Of a stretch of DNA of 64,000 nt, positions 1 through 7,667 are shown in pieces. Origin of the DNA: Futiania mangrovi (GTDB lineage: Bacteria; Pseudomonadota; Alphaproteobacteria; Futianiales; Futianiaceae). The position numbers and the translations under genes are program-made. The notes beneath the pieces are model-generated. The model saw only the letters and a list, made by a program, of their open reading frames with translations, did no database searches and was not told where the DNA came from. Position 1 is the stretch's first letter; each line of letters opens with the position of its first letter. The DNA is taken from the NCBI RefSeq assembly GCF_024158125.1, contig NZ_JAMZFT010000002.1, positions 558,001-622,000 of the forward strand, read 5' to 3'.

Positions 1-24
1 GAAAAGGCCCAGAAGGGCAGCTGA
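1..24 (+). CDS. C-terminal end of a gene cut by the window edge, probably the TRAP substrate-binding protein
   Basis: Seven codons and a TGA stop are open from the first base. No family can be read from seven residues. The next two genes are the small and large TRAP permeases, and in such operons the periplasmic binding protein DctP usually comes first, so that identity is inferred from position only. A strong hairpin at 51-81 separates this stop from the permease genes. Confidence 0.35.
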   Translation, partial: EKAQKGS

Positions 25-50
25 TCCGGGCCTGACAGGCGAAAGCTCCA

Positions 51-87
51 GGGCCGCGCCGGGCCAGTTTCGGCGCGGCCCTTCTTT
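51..87 (+). terminator. Hairpin between the upstream gene and the TRAP permeases
   Basis: A perfect 10-bp stem (GGGCCGCGCC at 51-60 with GGCGCGGCCC at 72-81) is followed by the T-rich stretch TTCTTT. In TRAP operons such an internal hairpin often lowers expression of the permeases relative to the abundant binding protein, so this may be a partial terminator or mRNA stabiliser. Confidence 0.7.
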
Positions 88-105
88 CCAACGAGGGGCC
101 AAATA

Positions 106-750
106 ATGGCACATGCACTAGGGAACAGGCCCACCCGGCAGAGCGCCCGCGAAGGGTTCATCGGGTGGCTGGACTATGTCGTCTGGCAGATCGAGCGCGC
201 CTTCACGCTGCTCTCGTCACTCTTCATCTTCGGCCTGATGATGATCGGCGTCGTCCAGGTCTTCGGGCGCAAGCTCTTCGACGCGCCGATCTTCGGCTAT
301 ATCGACATGGTCGAACTGGCCATGACCACCTTCGCCTTCCTCGCCATCTCCTACACCGAGCGGCTGGGCGGGCACGTGCGCATGGAACTGCTCGTCGGCA
401 AGCTGAAGGGCCGGGTGCAGTGGGCGGCGGAGTTCGCCAGCGTGATCGTCGCCCTCTTCGTCGTGGCGATCCTGATCTATTACGGCTGGACGCACACCGT
501 GCGCGCCTACGAGTTCGGCGATTCCACCATCGACGCGGAATACCCGATGTGGCCGTCGAAGCTGGTCGTGCCGATCGCATTCTCGCTCCTGTGGATCCGC
601 CTTCTGGTCATGGCCTACGGCTACGCCCGCCTGTTCGCGGACCCGGAGCGTACGCCGATCGGGGTGCCCGTTGTCGGCAATGTCGCGGAACAGGCAAAGG
701 CTGAGGCCGCCGAGGCGCTGGGCGCCGACGCGCGTGAGGGGGGACGCTGA
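106..750 (+). CDS. TRAP transporter small permease (DctQ family)
   Basis: This is the small membrane subunit of a tripartite ATP-independent periplasmic (TRAP) transporter, which takes up carboxylates using a sodium or proton gradient. The 214-residue product has four hydrophobic segments, at roughly residues 34-55, 67-88, 106-128 and 153-174, as expected for DctQ. The N-terminus is polar and the last 40 residues form a charged cytoplasmic tail. The ATG at 106 has GAGGGG seven bases upstream. The large permease begins three bases after the stop, so the two are co-transcribed. The substrate cannot be read from this subunit; the neighbouring CoA-ester genes suggest an organic acid. Confidence 0.88.
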   Translation: MAHALGNRPTRQSAREGFIGWLDYVVWQIERAFTLLSSLFIFGLMMIGVVQVFGRKLFDAPIFGYIDMVELAMTTFAFLAISYTERLGGHVRMELLVGKLKGRVQWAAEFASVIVALFVVAILIYYGWTHTVRAYEFGDSTIDAEYPMWPSKLVVPIAFSLLWIRLLVMAYGYARLFADPERTPIGVPVVGNVAEQAKAEAAEALGADAREGGR

Positions 751-752
751 CG

Positions 753-2060
753 ATGGAGCTCAGCAACGAAACGCTCGGCATCCTGGGCTTCGTAGGCCTT
801 CTGGTGCTGGTGGTGATCGGCGTGCGGATCTACATCGCCGCCGCGATCGTGGGCCTGATCGGCCTGATCGGGATGATCGGCTGGGACGCGGGCGCGGGCA
901 TCGTCGGCACGATCCCGCATTCCAAGTCCGCGAGCTACACGCTCTCGGTGCTGCCGATGTTCATCCTCATCGGCTACCTGGCCTTCCACGCCGGCATCAC
1001 GGACGCGGTGTTCGATGCCGCGCGCAAATGGTTCGGCTGGATGCCGGGCGGCCTGGCGGTCGCCTCGGTCTTCGCGACCGCGGGCTTCGCGGCGGTGTCG
1101 GGGGCGTCGACCGCCACGGCGGCGGTGTTCTCCCGCGTCGCCATCCCGGAGATGCTGAAGTCCGGCTATCATCCGAAGCTCGCCGCCGGCGTCGTCGCCG
1201 CCGGCGGCACGCTCGCCACGCTGATCCCGCCGAGCGCCATCCTCGTGATCTACGCGATCATCGTGGAGGAGTCCGTGGGCCAGCTTCTGCTCGCGGGCTT
1301 CATCCCGGGCATCGTGTCGGCGCTGGTCTATGCCGGCATCATCGTGGTCTGGTCGATCATCGACCCGACCATCGGGCGCCCGATCCGCGGCTATACCTGG
1401 GGCGAGCGGGTGAAGTCCGTACCCGGCACCTTCCCGGTGCTCGCCGTCATCGTGATCATCTTCTCCGCCGTCTACTACGGCTGGGCCACGCCGACCGAGG
1501 CGGGCGCGCTGGGCGCCTTCGTCGTGTTCGTGCTGGCGCTCGCCAAGGGCATGAGGTGGGACAACCTCAAGGACGCGCTGCTGGAGACCGCGAAGCTGAC
1601 GGTCATGATCTTCACGCTCATCTGGGGCGTGCTGATCTTCGTCCGCTTCCTGGGCTTCACGGGCGTTCCGGCGGAGTTCACGGAGTGGATCACCAGCCTC
1701 GACTACCCGCCGGTCGTGATCATGATCTTCATCCTGCTGGGCTATGCTATCCTCGGCATGTTCATGGACGCGATCGGCATGATGCTGCTGACGCTGCCCG
1801 TGGTGTACCCGGCGGTGATCGCGCTCGGCTACGATCCGATCTGGTTCGGCATCGTGGTGGTGAAGATGGCGGAGGTGTGCCTCGTCACGCCGCCGATCGG
1901 GCTCAACTGCTTCGTGGTGAACGCGGTGCGCCCCGACATCCCGCTGACGCAGGTATTCCGCGGCGTGGGGCCGTTCGTGGTGGCCGACTTCATCACGGTC
2001 GGCCTCTTCCTGGCCTTCCCCTGGATCATCACCTGGCTGCCGCAGCAAGTGCTGGGCTGA
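753..2060 (+). CDS. TRAP transporter large permease (DctM family)
   Basis: This is the transporting subunit of the TRAP system, an integral inner-membrane protein of 435 residues, the usual DctM length, with about twelve hydrophobic segments. The conserved region near residues 115-170 carries the GAST motif, the AAGGTLATLIPPS stretch and other family signatures. It follows the small permease by two bases and ends before a strong terminator at 2093-2130, so it closes the operon. The assignment is firm at family level; the imported compound is unknown. Confidence 0.93.
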   Translation: MELSNETLGILGFVGLLVLVVIGVRIYIAAAIVGLIGLIGMIGWDAGAGIVGTIPHSKSASYTLSVLPMFILIGYLAFHAGITDAVFDAARKWFGWMPGGLAVASVFATAGFAAVSGASTATAAVFSRVAIPEMLKSGYHPKLAAGVVAAGGTLATLIPPSAILVIYAIIVEESVGQLLLAGFIPGIVSALVYAGIIVVWSIIDPTIGRPIRGYTWGERVKSVPGTFPVLAVIVIIFSAVYYGWATPTEAGALGAFVVFVLALAKGMRWDNLKDALLETAKLTVMIFTLIWGVLIFVRFLGFTGVPAEFTEWITSLDYPPVVIMIFILLGYAILGMFMDAIGMMLLTLPVVYPAVIALGYDPIWFGIVVVKMAEVCLVTPPIGLNCFVVNAVRPDIPLTQVFRGVGPFVVADFITVGLFLAFPWIITWLPQQVLG

Positions 2061-2092
2061 TCCCGAGGGGCTCCACCAAGCGGACACGGAAC

Positions 2093-2130
2093 GGGGAGGC
2101 GCGGGCAGCCGCGCCTCCCCTTTCCCTTTC
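2093..2130 (+). terminator. Rho-independent terminator of the TRAP operon
   Basis: A perfect 12-bp stem (GGGGAGGCGCGG at 2093-2104 with its complement at 2109-2120) closes a GCAG tetraloop and is followed by TTTCCCTTTC. It lies just after the large-permease stop and before the convergent atuA-type operon. Confidence 0.85.
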
Positions 2131-2151
2131 CGGGAACCGGGCCGGGCCGGT

Positions 2152-2472
2152 TCAGGCGGTCGGCACCTCGACCGGCATGGCGAGGACGAGGTAGCTCCAG
2201 CTCTTGCCGTGGCTGTCGAGGTTGAGGGAGGAATTGACGCCGCCCTCCAGCGCGCTGGTCATCACGAAGTTGAGGGCGTGCAGGCTCTCGACCTCATAGC
2301 GGGTCACCTCGCCCCGGACGAGACCTGCAAGCGCGCGGGCGACCGCCTCCGCCGTCACCTGCTCGCGCAGCACGGGCCAGTCCTCGGGCCGCTTGGCGAA
2401 GACGGCGATGCTGGAGGTGTCGCCCTTGTCGCCGGCGCGTGCATGGGCGATGTCGCGCAGGGTCTTCCTCAT
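2152..2472 (-). CDS. AtuA-like ferredoxin-fold partner protein
   Basis: This 106-residue protein begins with MRKTLRDIAHARAGDKGD. The ARAGDKGD signature marks the small AtuA-like domain that in many actinobacterial homologues is fused to the C-terminus of the large AtuA (DUF1446) domain. Here it is a separate gene whose ATG overlaps the stop of the large-domain gene by four bases, so the two are translationally coupled and probably act as a complex. I chose the start at 2472 because upstream frame residues are low-complexity arginine-rich and the coupled start fits. The catalytic role of AtuA proteins is not established. Confidence 0.8.
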   Translation of the reverse strand: MRKTLRDIAHARAGDKGDTSSIAVFAKRPEDWPVLREQVTAEAVARALAGLVRGEVTRYEVESLHALNFVMTSALEGGVNSSLNLDSHGKSWSYLVLAMPVEVPTA

Positions 2473-3782
2473 GGCCGGATCACTCCCGTCTCGGCGCGGA
2501 TGGCGTCGCGCGGCACATAGGCGTCGTGGGTGACGAAGGTGCGGCGCACCTGGCCGCGCACGCCGCCTCCGCCCGCCGGCCCGCAAGTGTAGAGCGCCTC
2601 AACCTCCCACAGCACGCGGTCGGCGGTGTCGGGGTCGTCGGTGCGGGCCGCGACGCGCACGCGCACATCCTCCGAGCGTTCGAGGTTGCTGGGCGCGGCG
2701 AGCGTCCCGTGCAGCGAACTGACGCCAATCAGATCGATACGCAGGGCCGCGATGTCCTTCAGCCGCTGGCGCAGCACGTCGGCGGCAAGCCGCGCCCGGT
2801 CCGCAGCGCCCGGCCCGGCGTAGGAGATGCCGGCCTCCGCCTCCATGCCGCCGTCGAAGGCGACCGTGACCTTGAGCGTATCCGGGCGCGGGCCGCCCGT
2901 GGCGCCCGCGATGGCGACGCGGTCGCGCCCCTCCTCGCGCACGCGCACGCGGGAGAAGTTGGCGGTCACGTCCGGCGTCAGGTAGCGGGCGGGGTCGTGC
3001 ACCTCGTAGAGCGTCTGCTCCTTCACCGTCTGCGCCGTCACGCACCCGCCGTCGGTCGGCAGCTTGGTCACCGTGGCGCTGCCGTCGGCGGCAACCTCGC
3101 ACAGCGGGAAGCCCAGGTCGGCGAGGCCGGGCACGTCCTTGTGGCCCGGATCGGCGAAATAGCCGCCGGTCACCTGGCCCGCACATTCCAGGAGGTGCCC
3201 GACCAGCGTGCCCGCGCCGAGGTGTGCCCAGTCGTCGAGCGCCCAGCCATAGGCGTGCACCAGCGGGCCGAGGAACAGCGAGGGGTCTGCCGTGCGTCCA
3301 GTGAGGATCACGGTTGCGTCCGACTCTATGGCAGGAAGGATCTGTTCCACGCCAAGATATGCATTCGCAGAGACGAGCGGCCGGCCGAACTCGCGCACGG
3401 TCATCCCGATATCCTGGAGCAGCGTATCCGGCCCGATCAGATGCATCACGTCATCGCCCGTCACATAGGCCACGGCGGCGCCCGCGCCGGCGCCGATCCG
3501 TGCTGCGGCCTCGGCCGCGGCGCGCGGGTTGGCCGCGCCCATGTTCGAGATGATGCGCGTGCCATTGGCCATCGCGGGGGGCAGGCAGGCGCGCATCCGC
3601 GCCTCGAGGAAACGGTTGTAGCCCTTCGCCGGGTCTGCGGCGCGCACGGTCTGGGCCTGGGCGAGCGTCCGCTCCGCCAGGCATTCGAAGCCGATCCAGT
3701 CGAGCCGGCCCTGCTCGATCAGCCGGACCGCCGGGTCGATCCGGTCGGCGGCGAAACCGGCGCCGCTGCCGATGCGCACCAT
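2469..3782 (-). CDS. AtuA-family (DUF1446) protein, acyclic terpene utilisation type
   Basis: The 437-residue product belongs to the DUF1446/AtuA family, named after the citronellol/geraniol utilisation cluster of Pseudomonas, where AtuA is required but has no proven reaction. Recognisable features are the N-terminal RIGSGAGFAADRID, the NMGAANP motif near residue 80 and the TGRTADPS motif near 160. An ATG at 3788 is also in frame, but the GAGG sequence sits six bases before the ATG at 3782, which I prefer. None of the other atu genes (carboxylase, citronellyl-CoA dehydrogenase) is nearby, so a role in terpene breakdown is not supported. Its operon partner is the small AtuA-like protein. It diverges from the MFS gene across about 50 bases. 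Confidence 0.85.
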   Translation of the reverse strand: MVRIGSGAGFAADRIDPAVRLIEQGRLDWIGFECLAERTLAQAQTVRAADPAKGYNRFLEARMRACLPPAMANGTRIISNMGAANPRAAAEAAARIGAGAGAAVAYVTGDDVMHLIGPDTLLQDIGMTVREFGRPLVSANAYLGVEQILPAIESDATVILTGRTADPSLFLGPLVHAYGWALDDWAHLGAGTLVGHLLECAGQVTGGYFADPGHKDVPGLADLGFPLCEVAADGSATVTKLPTDGGCVTAQTVKEQTLYEVHDPARYLTPDVTANFSRVRVREEGRDRVAIAGATGGPRPDTLKVTVAFDGGMEAEAGISYAGPGAADRARLAADVLRQRLKDIAALRIDLIGVSSLHGTLAAPSNLERSEDVRVRVAARTDDPDTADRVLWEVEALYTCGPAGGGGVRGQVRRTFVTHDAYVPRDAIRAETGVIRP

Positions 3783-3835
3783 GTCCATCCCTCGCGTCGT
3801 TCTTCGGTTTGCCCGAGACCGTACAGGGGGTGCGC

Positions 3836-5068
3836 ATGGAGGTGAAGCCCGTTCCCCGGGTCTCCCCCGCCTTCCTGGGCGTGGTCGTCGCCATGTGCTT
3901 CGTCATGAACATGATGAGCCGGGGCATGAGCGACACGTTCAGCGTTTTCCTGCTGCCGGTGCAGGACGGCCTCGGTGCGACGCGCGCGGGCATGACCGGC
4001 GTCTATGCCGTCTACATGCTCGTGCACGGGCTGTCGGCGCCGCTCGCGGGTATCGTGTTCGACCGGCTTGGGGCGCGCGCGACCTATGGCGCCGGGCTGC
4101 TTGTCATGGGCGGCGCGTTCTGGGCGGCGAGCGGGGTCACCGCGCTCTGGCAGTATTATGTCTTCATCGGCGGCATGGTCGGCGTTGCGGCTGCGATGAT
4201 CGGCATGGTACCCGCCTCGGCGCTGCTCAGCCGCTGGTTCACGCGCCGTCTCGGCACGGTGATCGGCTTCGCCTACGCCGCGGTGGGGGCGGGGATGCTG
4301 CTGATCATCCCGCTGGCGCAGTATCTGCTCGAGCAATACCACTGGCGCGACGTGTACCAGATCCTCGGCACGGGCGTGCTCTGCCTGCTGGTGCCGGTGA
4401 TGGCCGCGCCGCTCGGCCGCTACACGCGGGGGTCGGAGGAATGGCGCGCGGCGCGCGACACCGCGGTCGGGGGCGTGCTCACCTGGACGATCGCCCGGGC
4501 GGCGCGCACGAGCGCGTTCTGGGGCCTGTTCTTCGTCTATTTCTTCACCTCCTTCGCGGTCTACAGCATCACGCCGCAGGCCGTCGCCTACCTCATCGAG
4601 AGCGGGTTCGAGCCGCTGACCGCCGCGAGCGCCATGGGCTTCACCGGCATGCTCTCGGTCATCGGCATGGTCAGCATCGGCGGGCTTTCGGACCGCTTCG
4701 GGCGCAGGAACACGGCATCCGTCTCCTACATCTTCACGCTGATCGGCATCGTCAGCCTGCTGCTGGTGGCGATCTGGCCGACGATCTGGCTGGTCTACGG
4801 CTTCGTGCTGTTCTTCGGAATCAGCCAGGGCTGCCGGGGGCCGATCGTCTCGACGCTGGCCGCGCGCCTGTTCCCCGGCGGCGGCATGGGGGGGATCTAT
4901 GGCTCGATCACCATGGGCATGGGCGTGGGTGCGGCCACGGGCTCGCTGATCTCCGGCGTACTGCAGCAGATGACCGGGGCCTATTTTGCGTCCTTCGGCA
5001 TGTCGTTCATGGCGGCCGCCGCGGGCCTCGCGCAGTTCTGGATGATCCGGGCCCTGTCGCGCACCTGA
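3836..5068 (+). CDS. MFS transporter, monocarboxylate/oxalate-formate type
   Basis: This is a major facilitator superfamily permease of 410 residues with about twelve hydrophobic segments. The loop after the second segment carries the MFS signature (FDRLGARATYG), echoed in the second half by LSDRFGRRNTAS. Overall it looks most like carriers for organic acids. I place the start at the ATG at 3836, which has AGGGGG five bases upstream; an earlier TTG at 3809 lacks a ribosome site. The gene is divergent from atuA, sharing a short promoter region, and points toward the CoA-transferase genes. It is a second uptake or export route beside the TRAP system. Confidence 0.82.
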   Translation: MEVKPVPRVSPAFLGVVVAMCFVMNMMSRGMSDTFSVFLLPVQDGLGATRAGMTGVYAVYMLVHGLSAPLAGIVFDRLGARATYGAGLLVMGGAFWAASGVTALWQYYVFIGGMVGVAAAMIGMVPASALLSRWFTRRLGTVIGFAYAAVGAGMLLIIPLAQYLLEQYHWRDVYQILGTGVLCLLVPVMAAPLGRYTRGSEEWRAARDTAVGGVLTWTIARAARTSAFWGLFFVYFFTSFAVYSITPQAVAYLIESGFEPLTAASAMGFTGMLSVIGMVSIGGLSDRFGRRNTASVSYIFTLIGIVSLLLVAIWPTIWLVYGFVLFFGISQGCRGPIVSTLAARLFPGGGMGGIYGSITMGMGVGAATGSLISGVLQQMTGAYFASFGMSFMAAAAGLAQFWMIRALSRT

Positions 5069-5119
5069 GCGGGAGTGGACGAGGTCCGGCCACGCGGATC
5101 AGGTTTCCCGCATCGGCAC

Positions 5120-5148
5120 TTGGGCGCGCGCGCGGCCGGCGCTATGGT
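5120..5148 (+). promoter_or_regulatory. Candidate sigma-70 promoter for the cupin/CoA-transferase operon
   Basis: TTGGGC (5120-5125) and TATGGT (5143-5148) are 17 bases apart, about 45 bases before the cupin start. The 15-base string GCCGGCGCTATGGTT at 5135-5149 recurs exactly at the candidate sdhC promoter (23747-23761), which supports a real -10 element. Confidence 0.45.
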
Positions 5149-5193
5149 TTGGGCCAACAACGAAAACGCCTTTCCGAGGGAGCACAAACGCCC

Positions 5194-5574
5194 ATGGCGC
5201 TCATCGAGCATCTGTCGGCCCTGCCGGCCTATGCGCCGCCCGGCCACAGCGGCACGCGCAACGTCCGCCTGGTCGAGAAGGATTTCTGCGGCAGTTTCGA
5301 GATGATCCTCGGCCGAATCGAGCCGGGGGGCATCGCCGACACCCATGCGCACGACCGCGAGCACCAGGTGATCTACGTCATTTCCGGCCTCTGCGACGTG
5401 ACGCTTGGCGAGGAGCCCGCGCGCGAGTGCGGGCCCGGCACCGTGATCCGCATCCCGCCGAAGTTGATGCACACCGTTCACGCCAAGGGCGATACGGCGC
5501 TGGAGATCATCGTGCTCTACAGCCCGCCGCTACCGCCGCGCGCGGACGTGGCCCTCGAAGGAGACGCAGGATGA
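5194..5574 (+). CDS. Small cupin-domain protein
   Basis: This is a single-domain cupin of 126 residues. The first cupin motif is visible as HAHDREHQ around residues 51-58 followed by the glycine in YVISG; the second is IPPKLMHTVH around 87-96. The histidines and glutamate would bind a metal ion. Such proteins can be dioxygenases, isomerases or ligand sensors, and the sequence does not decide between them. The stop overlaps the ATG of the CoA-transferase A subunit (ATGA), so the cupin is first in a coupled three-gene operon and probably acts on the same substrate. Confidence 0.78.
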   Translation: MALIEHLSALPAYAPPGHSGTRNVRLVEKDFCGSFEMILGRIEPGGIADTHAHDREHQVIYVISGLCDVTLGEEPARECGPGTVIRIPPKLMHTVHAKGDTALEIIVLYSPPLPPRADVALEGDAG

Positions 5575-6404
5575 CCGACATGCTCACCTCGCTCGACGAG
5601 CTGGCCGCCCGCGTGCCGGACGGCGCGCTGGTCGCGATCCCGCCGGACTATTCCGGCTGCGCCATGGCCGCGGTCCGCCGCGTGATCGCAAGGGCTGCGC
5701 GCGGTCTGCACCTCGTCGGCGTGCCCTCGGGCGGGCTGCAGGCCGACTGGCTGATCGGCGCGGGCTGCGTGGGGACGATGGAGGCTGCGGCCCTGACGCT
5801 GGGCGAGTTCGGCCTGCCGCCGCGCTTTGCCGCCGCGCTGAAGGCCGGGACCATCGCCACGAAGGACGCGACCTGCCCGGTCATTCACGCGGGCCTGCAG
5901 GCAGCCGAGAAGGGCATCCCCTTCATGCCGCTCAGGGGGGTGATCGGCAGCGACCTCGCGGCCAACCGGCCCGACTGGAAAATCATCGACAACCCGTTCT
6001 CGGCCGAGGGCGCGGAGCGCGGCGACCCGATCCTGCTGTTCCCGGCGATCCGGCCCGACGTGACGCTGTTCCATGCGCCTCGCGCGGACCGCTGCGGCAA
6101 TGTCTGGGTCGGCGTGCGGCGCGAACTGATGCTGATGGCGCACGCCTCGCGCTCCGCTCTGGTCACGGTGGAGACGGTTGAGGATACGGACTTCCTCGCC
6201 GACCCGGTGCTCGCGGCGGGCACGATCCCCGCGCTCTACATCGACGCCATCGCAGAAGCGCGCAATGGCGCCTGGCCCGTAGGCCTCGCCGGAGAATATC
6301 CCGCCGACCGCGCGGCCATCGCGGCTTATGTGGAGGCGGCGCAGACGCAGGAAGGCTTCGACGCGTGGCTGAAGGCGCTGGAGACGGAGGCGGAAGCGGC
6401 ATGA
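5571..6404 (+). CDS. CoA-transferase-family protein, subunit A
   Basis: This is the alpha subunit of a two-subunit class I CoA-transferase family enzyme of 277 residues, resembling glutaconate CoA-transferase GctA and the IpdA ring-cleavage hydrolase. The N-terminal half has the glycine-rich GVPSGGLQADWLIGAGCVG region, and the second half the RADRCGNVWVG motif common to this family. It starts inside the cupin stop and ends inside the start of the B subunit (ATGA overlaps on both sides), so all three are made together. The family includes CoA transferases and CoA-ester hydrolases. Confidence 0.85.
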   Translation: MTDMLTSLDELAARVPDGALVAIPPDYSGCAMAAVRRVIARAARGLHLVGVPSGGLQADWLIGAGCVGTMEAAALTLGEFGLPPRFAAALKAGTIATKDATCPVIHAGLQAAEKGIPFMPLRGVIGSDLAANRPDWKIIDNPFSAEGAERGDPILLFPAIRPDVTLFHAPRADRCGNVWVGVRRELMLMAHASRSALVTVETVEDTDFLADPVLAAGTIPALYIDAIAEARNGAWPVGLAGEYPADRAAIAAYVEAAQTQEGFDAWLKALETEAEAA

Positions 6405-7126
6405 GCGCGGAAATCCTGATCGAGGCCATCGCCGGCATGCTCCACGGCCTGCGCCATGTGGCGGTCGGCGCGAACTCGCCCATTCCGGCGAGCGCGGCGC
6501 TGCTGGCGCGCCACCGCTCCGGCGGGCGGATGCAGGTCTCGCTGCTGTCGAGCCGCACGCAGAACGTCTTCACCGACGGCGGCAAGGAACTGTTCGACTG
6601 CGCCGCGCAAGGGCGCATCGACGCCTTCTTCCTGTCGGGCGGGCAGATCGACGGGCAGGCGAACATCAACCTGGTGGGCGTCGGCGGCTATCCGCGCTCC
6701 AAGGTGCGGTTTCCGGGCTCCTTCGGGTCGGCCTACCTCTATTTCCTCGTGCCGCGCGTGATCCTGTTCCGCGAGGAGCATTCGCCGCGCGTGTTCGTGC
6801 CGAAGGTCGACTTCGTCAGCGCGCCGGGGACGAGCGCGCCCGGCGTCTACCGGCCCGGCGGTCCGCATGCGCTGGTCACGGGCCTGTGCGTCTTCGACTT
6901 CGACCGGGAGCGGGCGCGGTTCGTCTTGCGCAGCGTGAACCCCGGCCACACGGTCGAGGAAGTGATCGCCGAGACGGGCTTCGAGTTCGACGTGCCGGAC
7001 CATGTGCCGGAGACGCCGGCGCCCAACGCGGAAACGCTGGCGATCCTGCGTGGGCCCGTGGCCGAGGCCGTGTCCGAGACCTACCCCGCGTTCGTCGAGC
7101 GCACCTGGGGCAAGGCCGCGGCCTGA
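6401..7126 (+). CDS. CoA-transferase-family protein, subunit B
   Basis: This is the beta subunit of the same enzyme, 241 residues, with the family motif GGQIDGQANINLVG near residues 81-94. Class I CoA transferases carry a catalytic glutamate in the beta subunit, usually in a short E-x-G stretch about 50 residues in. Here that region reads LLSSRTQNVF and I see no such glutamate. That resembles the IpdB group, which hydrolyses a cyclic CoA intermediate rather than transferring CoA. The call is therefore family level only. The ATG overlaps the A-subunit stop. A convergent thioesterase gene follows. Confidence 0.85.
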   Translation: MSAEILIEAIAGMLHGLRHVAVGANSPIPASAALLARHRSGGRMQVSLLSSRTQNVFTDGGKELFDCAAQGRIDAFFLSGGQIDGQANINLVGVGGYPRSKVRFPGSFGSAYLYFLVPRVILFREEHSPRVFVPKVDFVSAPGTSAPGVYRPGGPHALVTGLCVFDFDRERARFVLRSVNPGHTVEEVIAETGFEFDVPDHVPETPAPNAETLAILRGPVAEAVSETYPAFVERTWGKAAA

Positions 7127-7185
7127 GCCCCGAAGCAGGCCCGGCGATCATGGAGAGACATGCCGATGACCGCGTGCGACCCCGG

Positions 7186-7623
7186 TCAGTCCGTCACGGG
7201 CGTGCCGTCGCGATGAACCGGCGGCAGGTTGCGGAACGTCCCTTGCGCGATGGCGACGACGGTGCCGTCGACGTCCGTCACCTCCGCTGTGCAGGTCACG
7301 ACCTTGCGCCCGCCGCCGCGCGCCACGGCCACCGCGCGCAGCGGGCCCTCGCGCGCCGGGGCCATGAAATTGACCGTCAGCGAGACCGTCATGGTCCGGC
7401 GCAGGACGTCGGGCTTGTCGCTCCACGTGATCGCGTATCCCGCGGCCGCGTCGAGCAGCGTCATCACCATGCCGCCGTGCACGACATTGTTGCGGTTTCC
7501 ATGCTGGGGGCCTGCGTCCATCTCCACGACCGCGCGGTTTTCGCTCCACTCTGTCAGGCGATAGTCGGTCAGCGTCTGGAAGCCCGTTCTCGGCTCGGCG
7601 GCGATCGGGTCGAAACTGGTCAT
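7186..7623 (-). CDS. PaaI-type hotdog-fold thioesterase
   Basis: This is a single hotdog domain of 145 residues with the PaaI signature VVHGGMVMTLLDAA (about residues 45-60), in which the HGG loop and the aspartate after it form the active site. Such enzymes hydrolyse short or aromatic acyl-CoA esters. The preferred start is the ATG at 7623; a TTG nine codons earlier has no better ribosome site. The gene is convergent with the CoA-transferase operon and divergent from the FAD oxidoreductase, so it has its own transcript. Its likely job is releasing CoA from dead-end thioesters of the neighbouring pathway. Confidence 0.85.
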   Translation of the reverse strand: MTSFDPIAAEPRTGFQTLTDYRLTEWSENRAVVEMDAGPQHGNRNNVVHGGMVMTLLDAAAGYAITWSDKPDVLRRTMTVSLTVNFMAPAREGPLRAVAVARGGGRKVVTCTAEVTDVDGTVVAIAQGTFRNLPPVHRDGTPVTD

Positions 7624-7667
7624 GGCGGCTGTTCTGATCCTGAAGTCCAAGGGAAGGGTGTCCGAGA

